The notes under the pieces were generated by a model. The model was not told the origin of the DNA. It made no database searches and saw only the letters and a list, made by a program, of their open reading frames with translations. A stretch of DNA of 64,000 nucleotides from assembly GCA_015680685.1 (NCBI GenBank), contig MNCI01007828.1:102021-166020 (forward strand). Reading direction: 5' to 3'. Both the position numbers and the translations under genes were made by a program. Each line of letters opens with the position of its first letter. Within the stretch, counting starts at the first letter, position 1. Source of the DNA: Gnetum montanum. Its lineage: Eukaryota > Streptophyta > Gnetopsida > Gnetales > Gnetaceae. This document shows, one piece after another, positions 12,700 through 25,361 of the stretch.

Positions 12700-13212
12700 C
12701 AACTCACAAGAAATTTCAAAAGAAAGTGTGTGAGCAAAAATCGATCTACGCAGTAGCCACTAAACTAGAAGACATACAGTGGCTTGAAAATGAGAATGTA
12801 AAATTCTTTCAAAGATGCATGAAGGTAATTGATCCACTTATTATTTTTAGACTTAAGAAAATGGACCAAACAAAGGACTTAGACATAGATATCTTACACT
12901 TTGATTATACACCAAAAAATATTATTAAATAAGAAGACCCAAGAATTAAAATAGAAAATCAAAAAGAAGAAGCAAACACATCTAGATCCCCCAAAATGGA
13001 AATACCTTCAAGTCCAGATAAAGATACATCTTTGAATGATCCAAATGAGACTATCATGAATGTTAGATGTGCTACCACATGATTAATTAAATTAGTAATG
13101 GTGATAAATGGGAAACCAATGGTGCATAACCAGGGGATTGTGCAATCCATCTCCTGAATGTGCAACCATAAGATTATTAATGGGGGAGATGCTCCATCCT
13201 GGTTCAAGAACT
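12700..13212 (+). pseudogene. Downstream reading frame of element C, function unknown
   Basis: An acidic and polar frame read from about 12700 in two segments. It contains TKLEDIQWLENENVKFFQRC and, after a stop at 12930, a Lys/Glu-rich stretch ending near 13212. It could be the end of the Gag polyprotein or a separate small protein. I see no protease signature (no D-S/T-G). What it does is unknown. Confidence 0.3.
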
Positions 13213-15356
13213 AATAAGTATTTTTCATCTTTTTTGTTTTATAATTTTTTATCATTTTTCTATTTCTTCTAAAATTTTCTAATTCTTCATATGTTTTCCA
13301 TTTCTTAATATTTTTCTTTTCTTTATAGTTTTCTCTTTTATTGAGTCATTCTCTTTATGTTTTATGAATGTCTCTTATGTTTTTGTAAATAATATTGCCA
13401 AGTCATGATGTAGAAGTCAATGCTATGTGTTGGGTTTTTGTTCTCTACTATAAAGATGATTGGATAAGTAATTGTGTAAAGTAGTGAGACCACCTCATCC
13501 ATCTCTCAAGTTCTCTGAATAAAAGGTCTTTTTCATGGAAAAAATTTTGTTCTTCATTCATGAAACTAAAATTAATCAATGATCATGGTACCTTGAAGAA
13601 AGAGGGAATGACCAAGTAGGAATGGTAAGGGTGTCACCTCAAGGGGACTTATTGGGTTTTCTTCTTGTCTTCCTTTGCATGGTTTATGACTCCTCTTGGA
13701 ATGTATCATCACTCCTCCATCGACCAATAAAAAGGAAGCTCTATCTTTGCATGGTGTGGTTCCCATTTCAAAGAAAAACAACAAAAAAGAAACAAATGAG
13801 AGAGAAAACATAACAATGAAAATTCAAAGCACACCCCTTAGACACAATAATGGACTACAAGCACTAGTTATGGGGTTGGAAAGACATGTTACCCATGCCT
13901 AAAGACACCCCTCTAACTAAGGCCCTTCCTTTCTTCTTCTCTTTTCCTCTCTTTTTGGAGTCATGATAGTTCTTTGAGGTGGTTGTGGACTCATGGTGGT
14001 CAACAGGAAAAAACACATCAATGCAAGGTTATTTTTCATGGTATGGACTTGGTCTGAACTTGGACAAATAGGTATGTTGACCATTTTAATCACATTTTTC
14101 ACAAGATCCTATTATGAACATGGTCAAGTACCTTACATCCCTATCTTTGCAATTCCTTCTCATCCCATTATTCACCTCACTGCTGCATGTGATTATGAGC
14201 CTTTTGGTTTTGTGTAGTATAGTGCAACATCCCAATTAGGATATTTTTGTGTTGTTGGAACAAAGGCATAGTCTACATTTAACTTTTTGAATGCCCACAA
14301 ACATCTATAGAAGTGGTTATGCAAGGGCATTATGGTAGGAGCCTACTGTGGGGAGGACCCACTTGCATAACTTTAATTAATCATGGCTTTGAACTAACCT
14401 TCACACCTTCTATAACATCATTAATAGTTTCTCTAAATTTATGCATAATTTTGGGACTACTTCTCATCACTTTCATTTACTTTTTTACTTTTTTCCTACG
14501 TTTTTGTTAAAATATCCTTCAAGTTCAATATTTTTTGGTCATTTTCTAAATCAAACCTTTGGTTTTAATTGTTTGAAAACTTGTGTGATTGTAGAGTTAT
14601 GCTTATTATTCATGGGAGCTAGGGATGGCCACTTTCAAATTTTAAAATTTTTCTAACATCCTATTTTCAAAAATCCTTGTAACTGATAGTAATTGATCAA
14701 AATAATGTGAACAACTTGATGATTTTAGTTGCCTCATCGCCTTGGGCATAGTATGCTATCATCATCTTGTGCTTAAACGAAAACTAGGGATATAGAAAGG
14801 GTTAATTATTAAGTAAAATTTACCAAAACTAATGTTGATCCTCTGTTGACTACAAGTGATGCTAAAGAAATGCCTAAGGAAGAAGGTCTTTTACTAGGCA
14901 CAAAAAATGAAGCTAAGAGGGGGACAACAGAGGATATGCCCATGAACAAATCATAGCACATACAAGATAGATGCTCAAGGATCACAAGTTTGCTAGATTC
15001 ATGGGAAAATGAGAAGAAATTTCAGTCCATCCTTCAAGAATGTTCCACATAACCAGAGAAGCATCGACATAACAATTTGGGTTGGAAGTCTACCACCATT
15101 AATGGCAACAAGAAGAATAATCTTCAGTGAATTCTTAAAGACCTCTACAAATTTTGTAAGCTTCAATGTTTGTCCAATCTTTTTGTCACTCTATCATTTT
15201 GTATACACCCAATAGAATAAAATTTTGTAATGTGGAACTTAGTTTTTTTATGTCTATTTTATCTTGTTTTATTATGTTAAAAGCTAGTCAATAATTCCAT
15301 ACCTTCCAAATTTTGTAAAGAACTCAAGGATGAGTTTTCATTCAGTCATGGGGATA
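13213..15356 (+). other. Non-coding 3' interior of element C
   Basis: About 2.1 kb of T-rich sequence between the last frame and the 3' LTR. Reading frames of up to about 80 codons occur but none has recognisable motifs or looks selected. ATGGGGATA just before 15357 is the best candidate for the polypurine tract, and it is weak. Confidence 0.45.
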
Positions 15357-16238
15357 TGATGAGATATGGTTTGTTGCATCGATTGGGTCTTGTCAGCATG
15401 GTTTATTGCATCAACTAGGCCCTGTTGATGTAGTCTATTATGTCAATGTAGCCTCATCAATGTAATGTCTATTTTCCTCTATAAATATCTGCTCACAGTC
15501 ATGTTTATGTAATTTTTTTTTGTTAATAAAGTAGCCAAACTCTTGCAATTTTATTCCATAATCTTAGAGAACAGTCAGTGAATTCCCATAGTATGGATCT
15601 AAGTCAATTGTATGGTGTCTTATTCAAGTGGCAATGTACCTAGACACATTTCATGAATGAAAATAAGGTCAACATTGTTTCTTATTCATTGTATCACTTT
15701 GACCTAGATTAAATTTACTTATAATGCAATTTATATTCCATGTACTTAGTTAATATTTATGTTTCCATGCATGTTAATGAATTGGTAGAATGAGCATGAT
15801 CAATTTTGAGTGTAAACACATATTCACTTGGTAATCCCAGCAGTGTTATTGCTTGGTTTGCCCAGTAGCATAGCACTTGGTAATCCCAGTAGTGGATACA
15901 TGGGTTAAGACATGTATGGTAAGCTGGGAATGAACACTCATCACTCGTAGGTTGATCTAGACTTTACTTTCCATTGTTAATAAGTTTAAACAAATGATTT
16001 CTTTATTATCGTTAGAAGTAGCATAAGGCTGAAACAACATTAAGAATCATATGCCTCACTCTAGACTAAATCATACATGACAAAGCTACCACTAGTCCAA
16101 GTGGGAAGATAGTGAACTACGATCAAGGCATAATGATCTAGATGCCACAACTAGTCCCATCTAGAGAATTCGACCAAATCATGCGTGAACACTTGTGATT
16201 CACATGGTTAAGTGTAGGGGGTACCTTGTTGCTCATCA
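15357..16238 (+). mobile_element. 3' LTR of element C
   Basis: 882 bp, TG...CA ends, colinear with the 5' LTR at 9392. Scattered substitutions between the two show that the insertion is not recent. Confidence 0.85.
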
Positions 16239-17930
16239 ATAATGTACCATAAGAATTTGGATTTTTTGTTTTTATATAAACAAAAAATGATTCTAAGTTT
16301 GTTCTTTCTAGTTTTTTTAATTTTCTTTCATTTATTCACTCTTTTTCTAAAATTTTAGCTTTATGGAAAGATTTTGCTTACTCTAAACTTGGATTTGAAA
16401 CTATTGCAATCATATCTATATAGATATGGAACTTTTTTGGAGCAAAATGAAGTTTTACTAGATCTTTGAGGATTTCATGCTTATTTTGGACTTTCTGCTT
16501 CAACAATTATAATTGGTGGGTTGTCCTTACCTTTCCTCTATATTTTTCTACTAGATTAGGGCATATGATCATGCGATGTGGGCATGTGGGGTAGATAGTT
16601 AGAAGATTAATTTTGAACATATTGTTTTCCAAATTTCCCAAAACTTTATGATTTTCGTGGTAAATAATTTATAAACAAATATATGAGGTATGAAATGATA
16701 TAGACTTATGGAATATTAGATGGGATGTTGATGAGACTAGTATAGTTATAATATTATATTTTATGAACCTATTATTGCATTGGAGTTTTTGGGAGCTTCA
16801 ATTATCACTGGCTATAATTAAATATTATTATTTTATTATTTAAATTTTAAATACACAACTTTTCTTCCAAGAGTTTGAATGAAGTGAAATTAGTGTTATT
16901 AGGATCATCTTTGAATGTACTTTCTAATTTTCAATTTTTTTTTCTTTTAGTATATATCATTTTGGAGGTTTCAATAGTGCTCATTTTTACAAAATTATTT
17001 GTAGTTTAAGAAGTATGGTTGTGATGTGAAATTTTATTTTGTTAAGTTGTGGTATTGTTTTCATGGAATAAATGAAACTATTAGATGTGGATATATGTGT
17101 TCATGTTATATTTTTTTTGGATGTGTTATGCTTGTAACATGTGTTGGCTTACAGTAGATTGGATTTGTACATATTTCCAATGATGCTTGTAGTAGTTGTT
17201 GGGAAGTGATGCTAGCATAAGGATGTGGACTAGTTAGTGATAAGACATTATGAAGGTAGTTATAGATTAACCCCCACTATGATGCATCAATGAGGTACCT
17301 GTCTCAACCTCATCTTGAGAGTGGGAGAGTGTAGGTGTGTTCATCCTTATAGCTAGTACATGGCATAAGTGTGTTCAACTTTCTAGCTAGTCTTCTAGAA
17401 GGCTAGTGGTTGTGGGTCACAATGCACTGGTTGGGTAAATAAAATACTAATAAAAGATCTATAGGTAATGATTGTTTATGAGTACTCATAGAAACATTGC
17501 ACATTCTACACTAAGTGTGGATATGCTCACAACTATATGAAAAAGGTGTATATATCTTATTGTTAATCTATGATTGTGTGATCCATGTGTTGCTTGATGG
17601 TATGAAGTTAATATGACAACCGAGCCATGATAGTAGAAATGCATGTGGTGTGGTATAATGCATGTATGATTGATTATGTCTAATAGTGATTATATCCATG
17701 ACTTTTTGATGGTCATCTCTTTACTTTAGTAATGATTATGCCAGTGTTATGTGTGATATCCTATGTACATGTGTTACTTAGAGCATGTGCAAGACTGATA
17801 GTTGATGTAGGTTTCCTTATGCCCTATTCCTCTTCTCCAATGCAGCACTTGTTGACCATCTATCAAGGAAAGTGCAAAGACTTGCCACTTAGTTTTATAC
17901 TAACTTTATTTAGTTACAGGTGAAATTCAT
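16239..17930 (+). other. Continuation of element D after insertion C (inferred)
   Basis: AT-rich sequence without genes, beginning with the right copy of C's target duplication. By position it should be the rest of D's 5' LTR and leader. The corresponding part of the 3' LTR lies outside the window, so this cannot be confirmed by comparison. A short frame at 17732-17923 has no recognisable motif. Confidence 0.4.
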
Positions 17931-20239
17931 TGAAACACCATCAATTTTGGGACTCTCATGATTCAGCACAGCCCCAAAATTTGGGTAAGGATCTCTGCGA
18001 GACTACTTCTGGGCCTACCTGCCACCCTCTGCAACACAATCAATGTAGCACCTAGTCATGAGGCAATTTTGCATAAAAGTAGCACTAAAAGTGGACCATG
18101 CAATTCAAAACCTTTTCTATCTCTTGGGCTATCAAGCTTGCTACACTCTCTAGGTTGTCTAGCTTGATAAATGCCCTAGTTGATGGTCCATCCAAGTGCC
18201 ATGCTAGGAGCTACCAAAGGTGTTTAGGATGGACTAGATAGTTCGACAAGTTTTCTAACGATGGGACCTGCTATGCTGCACAGCGTAGTAGGCCATGAGG
18301 TGGCTGATCTAATGCAAAAGATGCAATTGACACACACTCAGTCCTCAAAGGTTTCTGCACTACTTCATCCCTGAAGTGTGACTATCATAATAAGGAAAAA
18401 ACATGGCAAATTTCACAAAAGTTGTTCCATTTTGGGTGATACGTTGTGCTACACTACATAGCATAGAACAGCATAGTGGGACAAGACAATTTTTTCCCAA
18501 AATGCCTTGACATGGGAAGCAAAATTGCCCTTGCTTTGACCATCCAAAATGATTATTCTACTACCATCCCAGGACATGACTATCATCCCATGATAGAACA
18601 CTTGCAAAGTGAGTCAAAATTTAGGCAAAACTAGGTGCTATGCTACACAGCGTAGCATAGCGTAGCAAGGTGACAATGTAAGAAAATCTTTTGACAAGTT
18701 GTTCTAGTGAAAGAATTTCACTTGGCCATGCTTCAACCTCCAAAACTGCCTGTCTTACTTTTCCCTTAGGTCTTGATCAAAGTCTCCTAGCAAAGCATTA
18801 TAGGTTCTGACTCAAATTCATGCCAGACTAACTACTATGCTATGCTACAGTACACAGTGTAGCAAGGACTCAGAGCCCAAAAGTGTCCCAAGGATGAAAT
18901 TAGTAGGCCTTAGGACCTTTCAACATGAAAAAAAAGATTTCCAATTACTGACGTTGCTTACCTGACTAGGCATCAGAATCATATTTTCAGTTATCTACAC
19001 AAAATTCACACAAAAGAGGAGTGTTGTGCTATGCTGTGCTACCCAGCATAGCACAGCATAGCAAGCAAAGTGTTCACACTACACCTCCACATCGGGCAGT
19101 GTAGATAGTGTAGCACTTGTGGAGAAGCCTCAAGACATTGCCAAAAGTTCTAAAATTCGGTTGGCAATGGTCATCTCTACTCCAACATCTCCTTGATAGA
19201 CAAGATTAGCAGTTTGCTTTGTTTTGCACCCCCTGTTGATTCCTAAAGTTGTCCTACGCTTGATCCTACTCGTAAGAGAGGAGAAGACATAGTCCTGAAG
19301 CATAAGCTTCATTTCACACTTGTCTGCATTTTTTGTAAAAACATAGCAGTCCCCTAGATTCTAGCAGATGCAGTTCGAACGGTATGGTCATGAATCAATA
19401 GGTTTCACTTCCAGCAGTGTAGCACTTCAGCGTAGCACTTCAGCATAGCACCGCATGTCAGTGTAGCACATCCACATCTACACCCTATGGGACCTAGGGC
19501 ACGTGGCATCCAAACCATGTCTATCTCTTGCTCTTGGCTCTATAAATACCCCAACAAATAATGTTCAAAGGGTTGGCTTTTTATTTAGCTTTCTTGAAAT
19601 TGGCTTCTAGAGATTGGCATTTTAGAAATTGGCTTTCTGGTAATTAGCTTTGGAAATGAGGTTGGTGAGCAGAAGGTTGATGAACATCAAATCCTGGCAA
19701 TAGCACTTCCTCGATCTCTCTTCAACCCAGCGTAATAGCCCAGCAAGCACTGACTCATTAGTTCTTGTTAGCATGCCATCGACAATAGTCCAGAAGCTAT
19801 GACCATATTGTTCCATTGTTAGCTATGCCTATCCAACACTACACATTAATTGTATACTTGCATCAGCTAAACAAAGATTAGATCCCCTGATTTTGGGGCA
19901 GTGCTTTCTCTTATCCAAGTTCTCCTTTCATTTTGTTACATCATATATTTGGCATCATTGCATATCGGTTCATGCTTATTACTTAGTTATATACTTTGAT
20001 ATGCTTTTGTTATTCTATATGCTATGTTTTGTTTTTGTTCCAATCTCTATGCATCACATCTTAAAACTATTGTTTGAAAAAGGTTATTGTACACCGTGTA
20101 ACTCCTTGTTTGACCGACCAAATTGTTTAGGGCATCCCATTTCCATTTTCTCTAGCATAGCCCTCACACAAATCTAGGGTTAGGTTGTGCACCTGATAAC
20201 CTCTTGGTGTTCCAGCCATCAAAATTTTCGAACGTAATA
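17931..20239 (+). mobile_element. Solo Tat-lineage LTR
   Basis: 2309 bp from TGAAACACC to GTAATA, colinear with the LTRs of E1 and E2 but with no leader or pol next to it. The flanks TTCAT (17926-17930) and GTCAT (20240-20244) match at 4 of 5 positions, as expected for a target duplication with one later change. It contains five palindromes at about 18269, 18442, 18637, 18835 and 19025, a CACGTGGC word and a TATA box. The likely origin is recombination between the two LTRs of a full element. Confidence 0.85.
19500..19547 (+). promoter_or_regulatory. LTR promoter: G-box/ABRE-like word and TATA box
   Basis: CACGTGGC at 19500-19507 (the plant G-box/ABRE core) lies about 40 bp before TATAAATA at 19541-19548. 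E2's 5' LTR keeps CACGTGGC at 24204-24211 with a weaker TTTAAATA at 24245-24252. E1's 3' LTR has CATGTGGC and TATAAATA at 58772-58779. Confidence 0.6.
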
Positions 20240-20362
20240 GTCATAAGGGTACAAGTAAGAACTAAGAGAAAGTAGAGGAGAAGGAAAATATTTGGGGATT
20301 AGTTGATGTATATTTCCATGTACAATATTGTGGACTACTCATATTTGTATGACCCTTGTTAT
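20240..20362 (+). other. Short D-derived spacer between solo LTR and E1 (inferred)
   Basis: Purine-rich sequence followed by GTATATTTCC-like T-rich sequence, with no gene. It ends with GTTAT, the left copy of E1's target duplication, whose right copy starts element D sequence at 59446. Confidence 0.4.
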
Positions 20363-22188
20363 TGAAACACCCTCAATTTTGGGACTCTCATGATTTAGCA
20401 TAGTCCCAAAATTTGGGCAAAGATCTCTGCAAGTGGGGTGTCACGCTGGGCTGCACAAAAAACATGGCACCCAAGACTTCCAAGCCTACCTGCCACCCTC
20501 TATAGCATAGTCAATGTAGCACTAGTCATAAGACCAATTTGCACTAATGAAGCACTAAAAGTGGACCATGCAATTCAACAAATTTTTTATCTCCCAAGCT
20601 ATCAAGCTTGCTACACTCTCTAGCTTGTCCAGCTTGACAAATGCCTTAGCTAATGGTCCACTCAAGCACCAAACTAGAAGCTATTGAAGGTGTTTGGGAT
20701 GGACTAAACAATTCGACAAGTTTTCTAATTGTGGGACTTGCTACGCTGCACAGCGTAGTAGGCCATGTGGTGACTGATCAAATGCAAAAGATGCAATTGG
20801 CAGATATTCAGTCCTCAAAGGTGTCTACACCACTTCATCCTTGAAGTGTGATCAGCATAACATGAAAAAAACATGGCAAATGTTGCAAAAGTTATCCCAT
20901 TTTAGATGTTATGCTGCACAGCATAGCACAATGTAACAGGACATGACAATCTTTTCTCAAGTTGTCTTAGCATGGAGAACAAAAATGTTCATGCTTCAAC
21001 CATAAAAAATGCTTATTCTACTACCACCTTAGAATGTGAATAGGATCCCATGATAGAACACTTGCAAAGTGAGTTGAAATTCAAGAAAAAGTGGATGCTG
21101 CGCTACATAACATAGCAGGGTGATAATGCAAGAAGATACTCCATCAAGTTTTTCTAGCAAAAGGAGTTACACTTGGACATGATTCAACTTCCAAGACTAC
21201 CTATCCCACTTCTCTCTCAGATCCCATTCAAAGTCTCTTGATAAAGAATTGCAAATTAAGCTCAAATTCATGTCCAACTGGGTGCTATGTTGTGCTACAC
21301 TGCATAGTCTAGCACAACGTAGTGGAGACATCATGACTAAAAGTGTCCTAGGGATGAAACCAGGAGGTCTCAAGCTCCTTCAATATGAAAAGTGTAAGGC
21401 CTAGTGGCTGAAATAACTTGCCTTGCCAGGCCTCGAAGGGATATTTTTGGTTTTCAAGCAAGATTCATTCACAGAATAGCACAGTGTAGCAAGTAGATAT
21501 TCACACTACGTTGAATAGCGTAAGTAGCATAACACTTGAAAGGAGGTTGTAGGACATCTCTAGAAGCTTCAAGACTTGTCCTGAAAGTGCTACTACTGGG
21601 TTGAGGTGAATAGAAAGTTGATAAATAGCACATCTTAGTAGTAGCACTTTCCAGATCTCTCCTCAACCCAGTGTAGCAACTCTCAGCCTGGGAAGCATTG
21701 GCTCATTGGTTCCTATTAGCACCCCATTGGTAGCAATCTGGGAGCTTTGACCATACTGTTCCATTTTCAGTTGTGCCTATCCAGTACTACACATTAGTTA
21801 TACATGTTCATCAGCCAAACAAAGATTAGATCCCCCAATTTTGGGGTGGTTCATTCTCTCACCCAAAATCTCATTTCATTTTTGCTATTACATATATGTT
21901 GCATCTCTATGTACTTGTTCATGTTTATGGTCACGATTACATACTTTGATGCGTTTCTATTATCATGCACCTCTCTTTTTCTTCCATTTCAACCTCATCG
22001 CATTACGTTTTAAAACTATAGTTTGCATATAGTTATTGTACATCATGTAAGTCCCTATTTGATTGATTAGACTGTTTAGGGCACCTTGTTTCCATTTTCT
22101 CTAGCACAACCCTCGCACGAATCCAGGGTTAGGCTATACACCCAATAACCTCTTAGTGTTCCAACCACCGACATTTTCAGATGTAATA
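20363..22188 (+). mobile_element. 5' LTR of E1, with internal deletion
   Basis: 1826 bp against 2267 bp for the 3' LTR. The two run in parallel until about 21600, where some 440 bp present at about 58395-58862 of the 3' LTR are absent. The missing part contains the TATA box and the CACGTGGC-like word. Palindromes are at about 20741, 20909, 21098, 21283 and 21473. Confidence 0.85.
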
Positions 22189-22610
22189 ATTTTTGGCGCT
22201 AGAAGGAGGGCCTGAACCTCTGTGTCTCTTCCCTGTGTCATGGGTTATCCTACATGCTACCTGCACCTCATCATCTACTAGCATAGATGTGACACCCCTG
22301 TGGTTGTCTATGCACCAGGTGGTGCAGATTGGTCACCATGATGGTTCCTCTAGAACCCTGTAGGATGAAAGCCCTATGTTGACTATCCACTACATTATGC
22401 TACCTATGTCTCGTGTAGCATAGAAACCCTATCAATGTAGCAGTTCCTACACTGTCCACTATGTTACACTACCTGTCTACTACGTTACACTACCTATGCC
22501 CTGTGTAGCATAGTGACCCTGTCAATGTAGTGATTCTCAAACTATTTACTATGCTATGCTACCTATCCACTATGTTACACTACCTACATTTTTTGTAGCA
22601 TAGTGATCCT
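22189..22610 (+). other. E1 leader with primer-binding site, left part
   Basis: Begins with the primer-binding-site candidate TGGCGCTAGAAGGAGGG from 22194. It then contains repeated units of the type CTACGTTACACTACCTATG and TGTAGCATAGTGACCCTGTC. It ends at ATCCT (22606-22610), the left target duplication of E2. The leader resumes at 42259. Confidence 0.8.
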
Positions 22611-24927
22611 TGAAACACCATAAATTTTGGGACTCTCATGATTTAGCAATCCTGAAACTTGGGCAAGGATCCCTACAAGCATGATGTCATGATGGACCAT
22701 GTAGACGAAATGGCACCCTAGAAGTCCTAACACCTGAAAAGCTACTTTTGAGCCTACCTGTCATCCTCTGCAACACAATCAACACAGCACCTAGCCACAA
22801 GGCCAATTTGCATGAAAGAGGAACTGGGGATAGACTGTACAGTCTAGCAAATTTTCTATCACCTGGGCTAACAAGCTTGCTACACCCTCTAGCTTGCCTA
22901 GCTTGACATTTGACCCAACTAAAGATCTACCTAGGAACCATGTTAGGAGTTTTCAAAAGTGTTCAGGATGAGTGAAACAGTTTGGCAAGTTTTCTAACCA
23001 TGAGACCTACTACGCTACGCTACATTGCACAGCATAGCAGGCCTTCGAAAGATTGCTTGGGCACCCAAGATGCAAATTGACAATGACTCAATCCCTCGAG
23101 ATATCTACCCGACTTCATCCTTGATGCATGAGCAACATGACGCAGTAAAATGTGATGAATTTATTAGAAATCATCTCAATTTGAGTGCTACACTATGCAA
23201 AATAGCACAACGTAGTAGGGATGTACTTTGATAATACTCCTACTTAAATGGCTCTAATGGAGTAAGCATATTTGCCCATGCTTCAACAATCAAATAGGTT
23301 TTCTTTGCTACCACACTAGGACATGATTGAGATTCTATAACAAAATGATTACAAATTAGAATTTGGGCCAACCTAGATGCTACACTATGCTATGCTATGC
23401 AGCGTAGCATAACGTAGCGGGATTAGGATGCACAAAGGTTCCTTGCCAAGTGGTCCCTAGCAAAGGGATTGCACTTGTCCATATTCAGACCTTTGAGAGC
23501 ACCTATCCCACTTTTCCCCCAGGTTCCAAGCAAAATTTCTCGATAAAGCATTGCAAATCAAACAAGAATTCATGTCACATTGGTTGCTACACTATGCTAT
23601 GCTACGCAGCATAGCACAACGTAGCAAGGACACAAAGCACAAAAGTGTCCAAAGGATGAACTCCACAGGTCCCAGGACCTTTCAACATAAAATACAAGGT
23701 TGCAGTTGCTTTTCTAGCCAGGACTCATATAGGTATTTTTTGCTGTCAGGAAAGGTTCCTCTTAGACTAGCAGCTACGCTACGCAGCGTAGCACAATGTA
23801 GCGTGCGGGTGTTTACACTACAATGATACACTGGGCAACGTAAGTAGTGTAACACTCATGTGAAAGAATCAATACATATCTGGTTAGCTCCAGAACTTAT
23901 TGGCAATAGTCACTCCCATCCTGGCATTTCTTCAATAGACAGAATCAACAAGTTTGCTTTGTTTTGCACCCCCCCTAATTATCCCCAAAGTTCTCCCTTA
24001 CTTGACCCTACTGACAAGAGCAAGGAAGACATAGTCCTAGAGAACAAGCTCCACTTTGCTTAGCATTCTTTATAACAAACATAGCAGTTCACTGGATTTT
24101 GGCACATGCAACTTGAATGGTATGGTCACAATGTAACAGGTTTCACATTCAGCATCACACAGTAGCATGGCATAGTCACATTTGCACTTTGTAGGACCCA
24201 GGACACGTGGCATCCTAACCATGTTTCTCTCCCACATATAACTCTTTAAATACCCTGATGAACAACATTCAAAGGGTTGGCTTTCGGCATTGTTGGCTTT
24301 GAGAATCACCTTTCTAGCGGTTGGCTTCTGGCATTCTTGGCTTTTGGACTTGGCTTTCTTGCAATCAACGTGTTGGCATTTTAGCTTTCTAGCAATTAGC
24401 TTTGGCAAAGAGACTAGCAAGAAAAGGGTTGACAAATAACAAACCCCAACAGTAGCACTTTTCGGATCTCTCCTAGCCCAGTGAACACCAACTCACTGGT
24501 TCCTATTAGCAAGCTGTTGACAGTAGTTCAAGGAGCCATGACCATACCGCTTCATTGTAATCTATGCCAATCCACACTGCACATCAATTGTACACCTTTC
24601 AGCCAAACTAAGATCAGATCCTCCAATCTTAGGGTGGTGCACTCTCTCACCCAAGCTTATTTCATTTTGTTTTACTATTATCGTATTTTGCATTATTATC
24701 TATCAGTTTACATTTATCACTCATTGCTAAAGTTATACGTAATATCTTTACAACAAACATTTACAGAAGGTTATTATACACCAATTAAGTCCCTGTTTGA
24801 TCAACCAGACTATTCAGGGCATCCTATTTTCATTTTTCTCTAACACAACCCTCACACGGATCTAGGGTTAGGTTGTACGCCTAGTGACCTCTTCGTGTTC
24901 CAGCCACTGATGTTTTTGGTCACTATA
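22611..24927 (+). mobile_element. 5' LTR of E2
   Basis: 2317 bp, TGAAACACC to ACTATA (a decayed GCTACA end). Palindromes are at about 23009, 23190, 23379, 23586 and 23771. CACGTGGC lies at 24204-24211 and a TATA-like TTTAAATA follows. After it comes a diverged primer-binding site, TCATGCTAAAAGAAGGG. Confidence 0.85.
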
Positions 24928-25361
24928 GTTTTTCATGCTAAAAGAAGGGCCTTTTGTCACCCTTCTGTATGTCACAGGTGGTCTTGCGTGCTATCTATAC
25001 CCCATCACTAGCAACTTACTAGCGTAGACATGACACCCCATGTGGTTGTCTACACACTAGGTGGTATAGACTGGTCACCTTGATGGTTCTCCTAGAACTC
25101 CATATGATAAAAATCCTCAAAGGGGCCACTATGCTATGTTCATGCATCTACCTCACCATGCTATCTACGTCCTGTATAGCATAGCGGCCTTGTTTACATA
25201 GTGGTTGCTAAACTATCTATAGCGTTAAGTTGCCTACTACACAACACCATCTACAGTGTTACAGCACCACCGTGTTATGCTACTCACCACAATACGCTAA
25301 TCATTTCCCAGTGTATCCTATTTCAACTTCCTCTCTTACGCTTCCTTCATAACAAATAGAA
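24928..25361 (+). other. Leader of E2
   Basis: Homologous to the E1 and A leaders (GATGGTTCTCCTAGAAC, then repeats of the GTAGCATAGCGGCC / TATCTACAGTGTTAC kind). No reading frame. It ends at the gag ATG at 25362. Confidence 0.75.

Larger units (their letters stand above)
9392..16238 (+). mobile_element. Gag-only LTR retrotransposon C (non-autonomous)
   Basis: Two LTRs of 880 and 882 bp (9392-10271 and 15357-16238) start TGATGAGAT and end CTCATCA. The flanks ATAAC (9387-9391) and ATAAT (16239-16243) form a 5-bp target duplication with one later change. A primer-binding site follows the first LTR. The interior is only about 5.1 kb and encodes a decayed Gag. I find no protease, RT, RNase H or integrase motif in any frame. 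This is the layout of a gag-only element that needs enzymes from another element. Confidence 0.85.

Noticed and set aside
13572-14656. Several frames of 60-80 codons in element C's 3' part
   Set aside because: Overlapping frames on both strands without motifs; expected by chance in T-rich DNA.
17931-19100. CRISPR-like array (regularly spaced palindromic repeats)
   Set aside because: Spacing is about 170-200 bp, the repeats are degenerate, they lie inside plant LTRs, and there are no cas genes.
24070-24435. 121-codon minus-strand frame in an LTR
   Set aside because: Comes from repeats of GTTGGCTTTC type in the LTR tail; disrupted or absent in the other LTRs.
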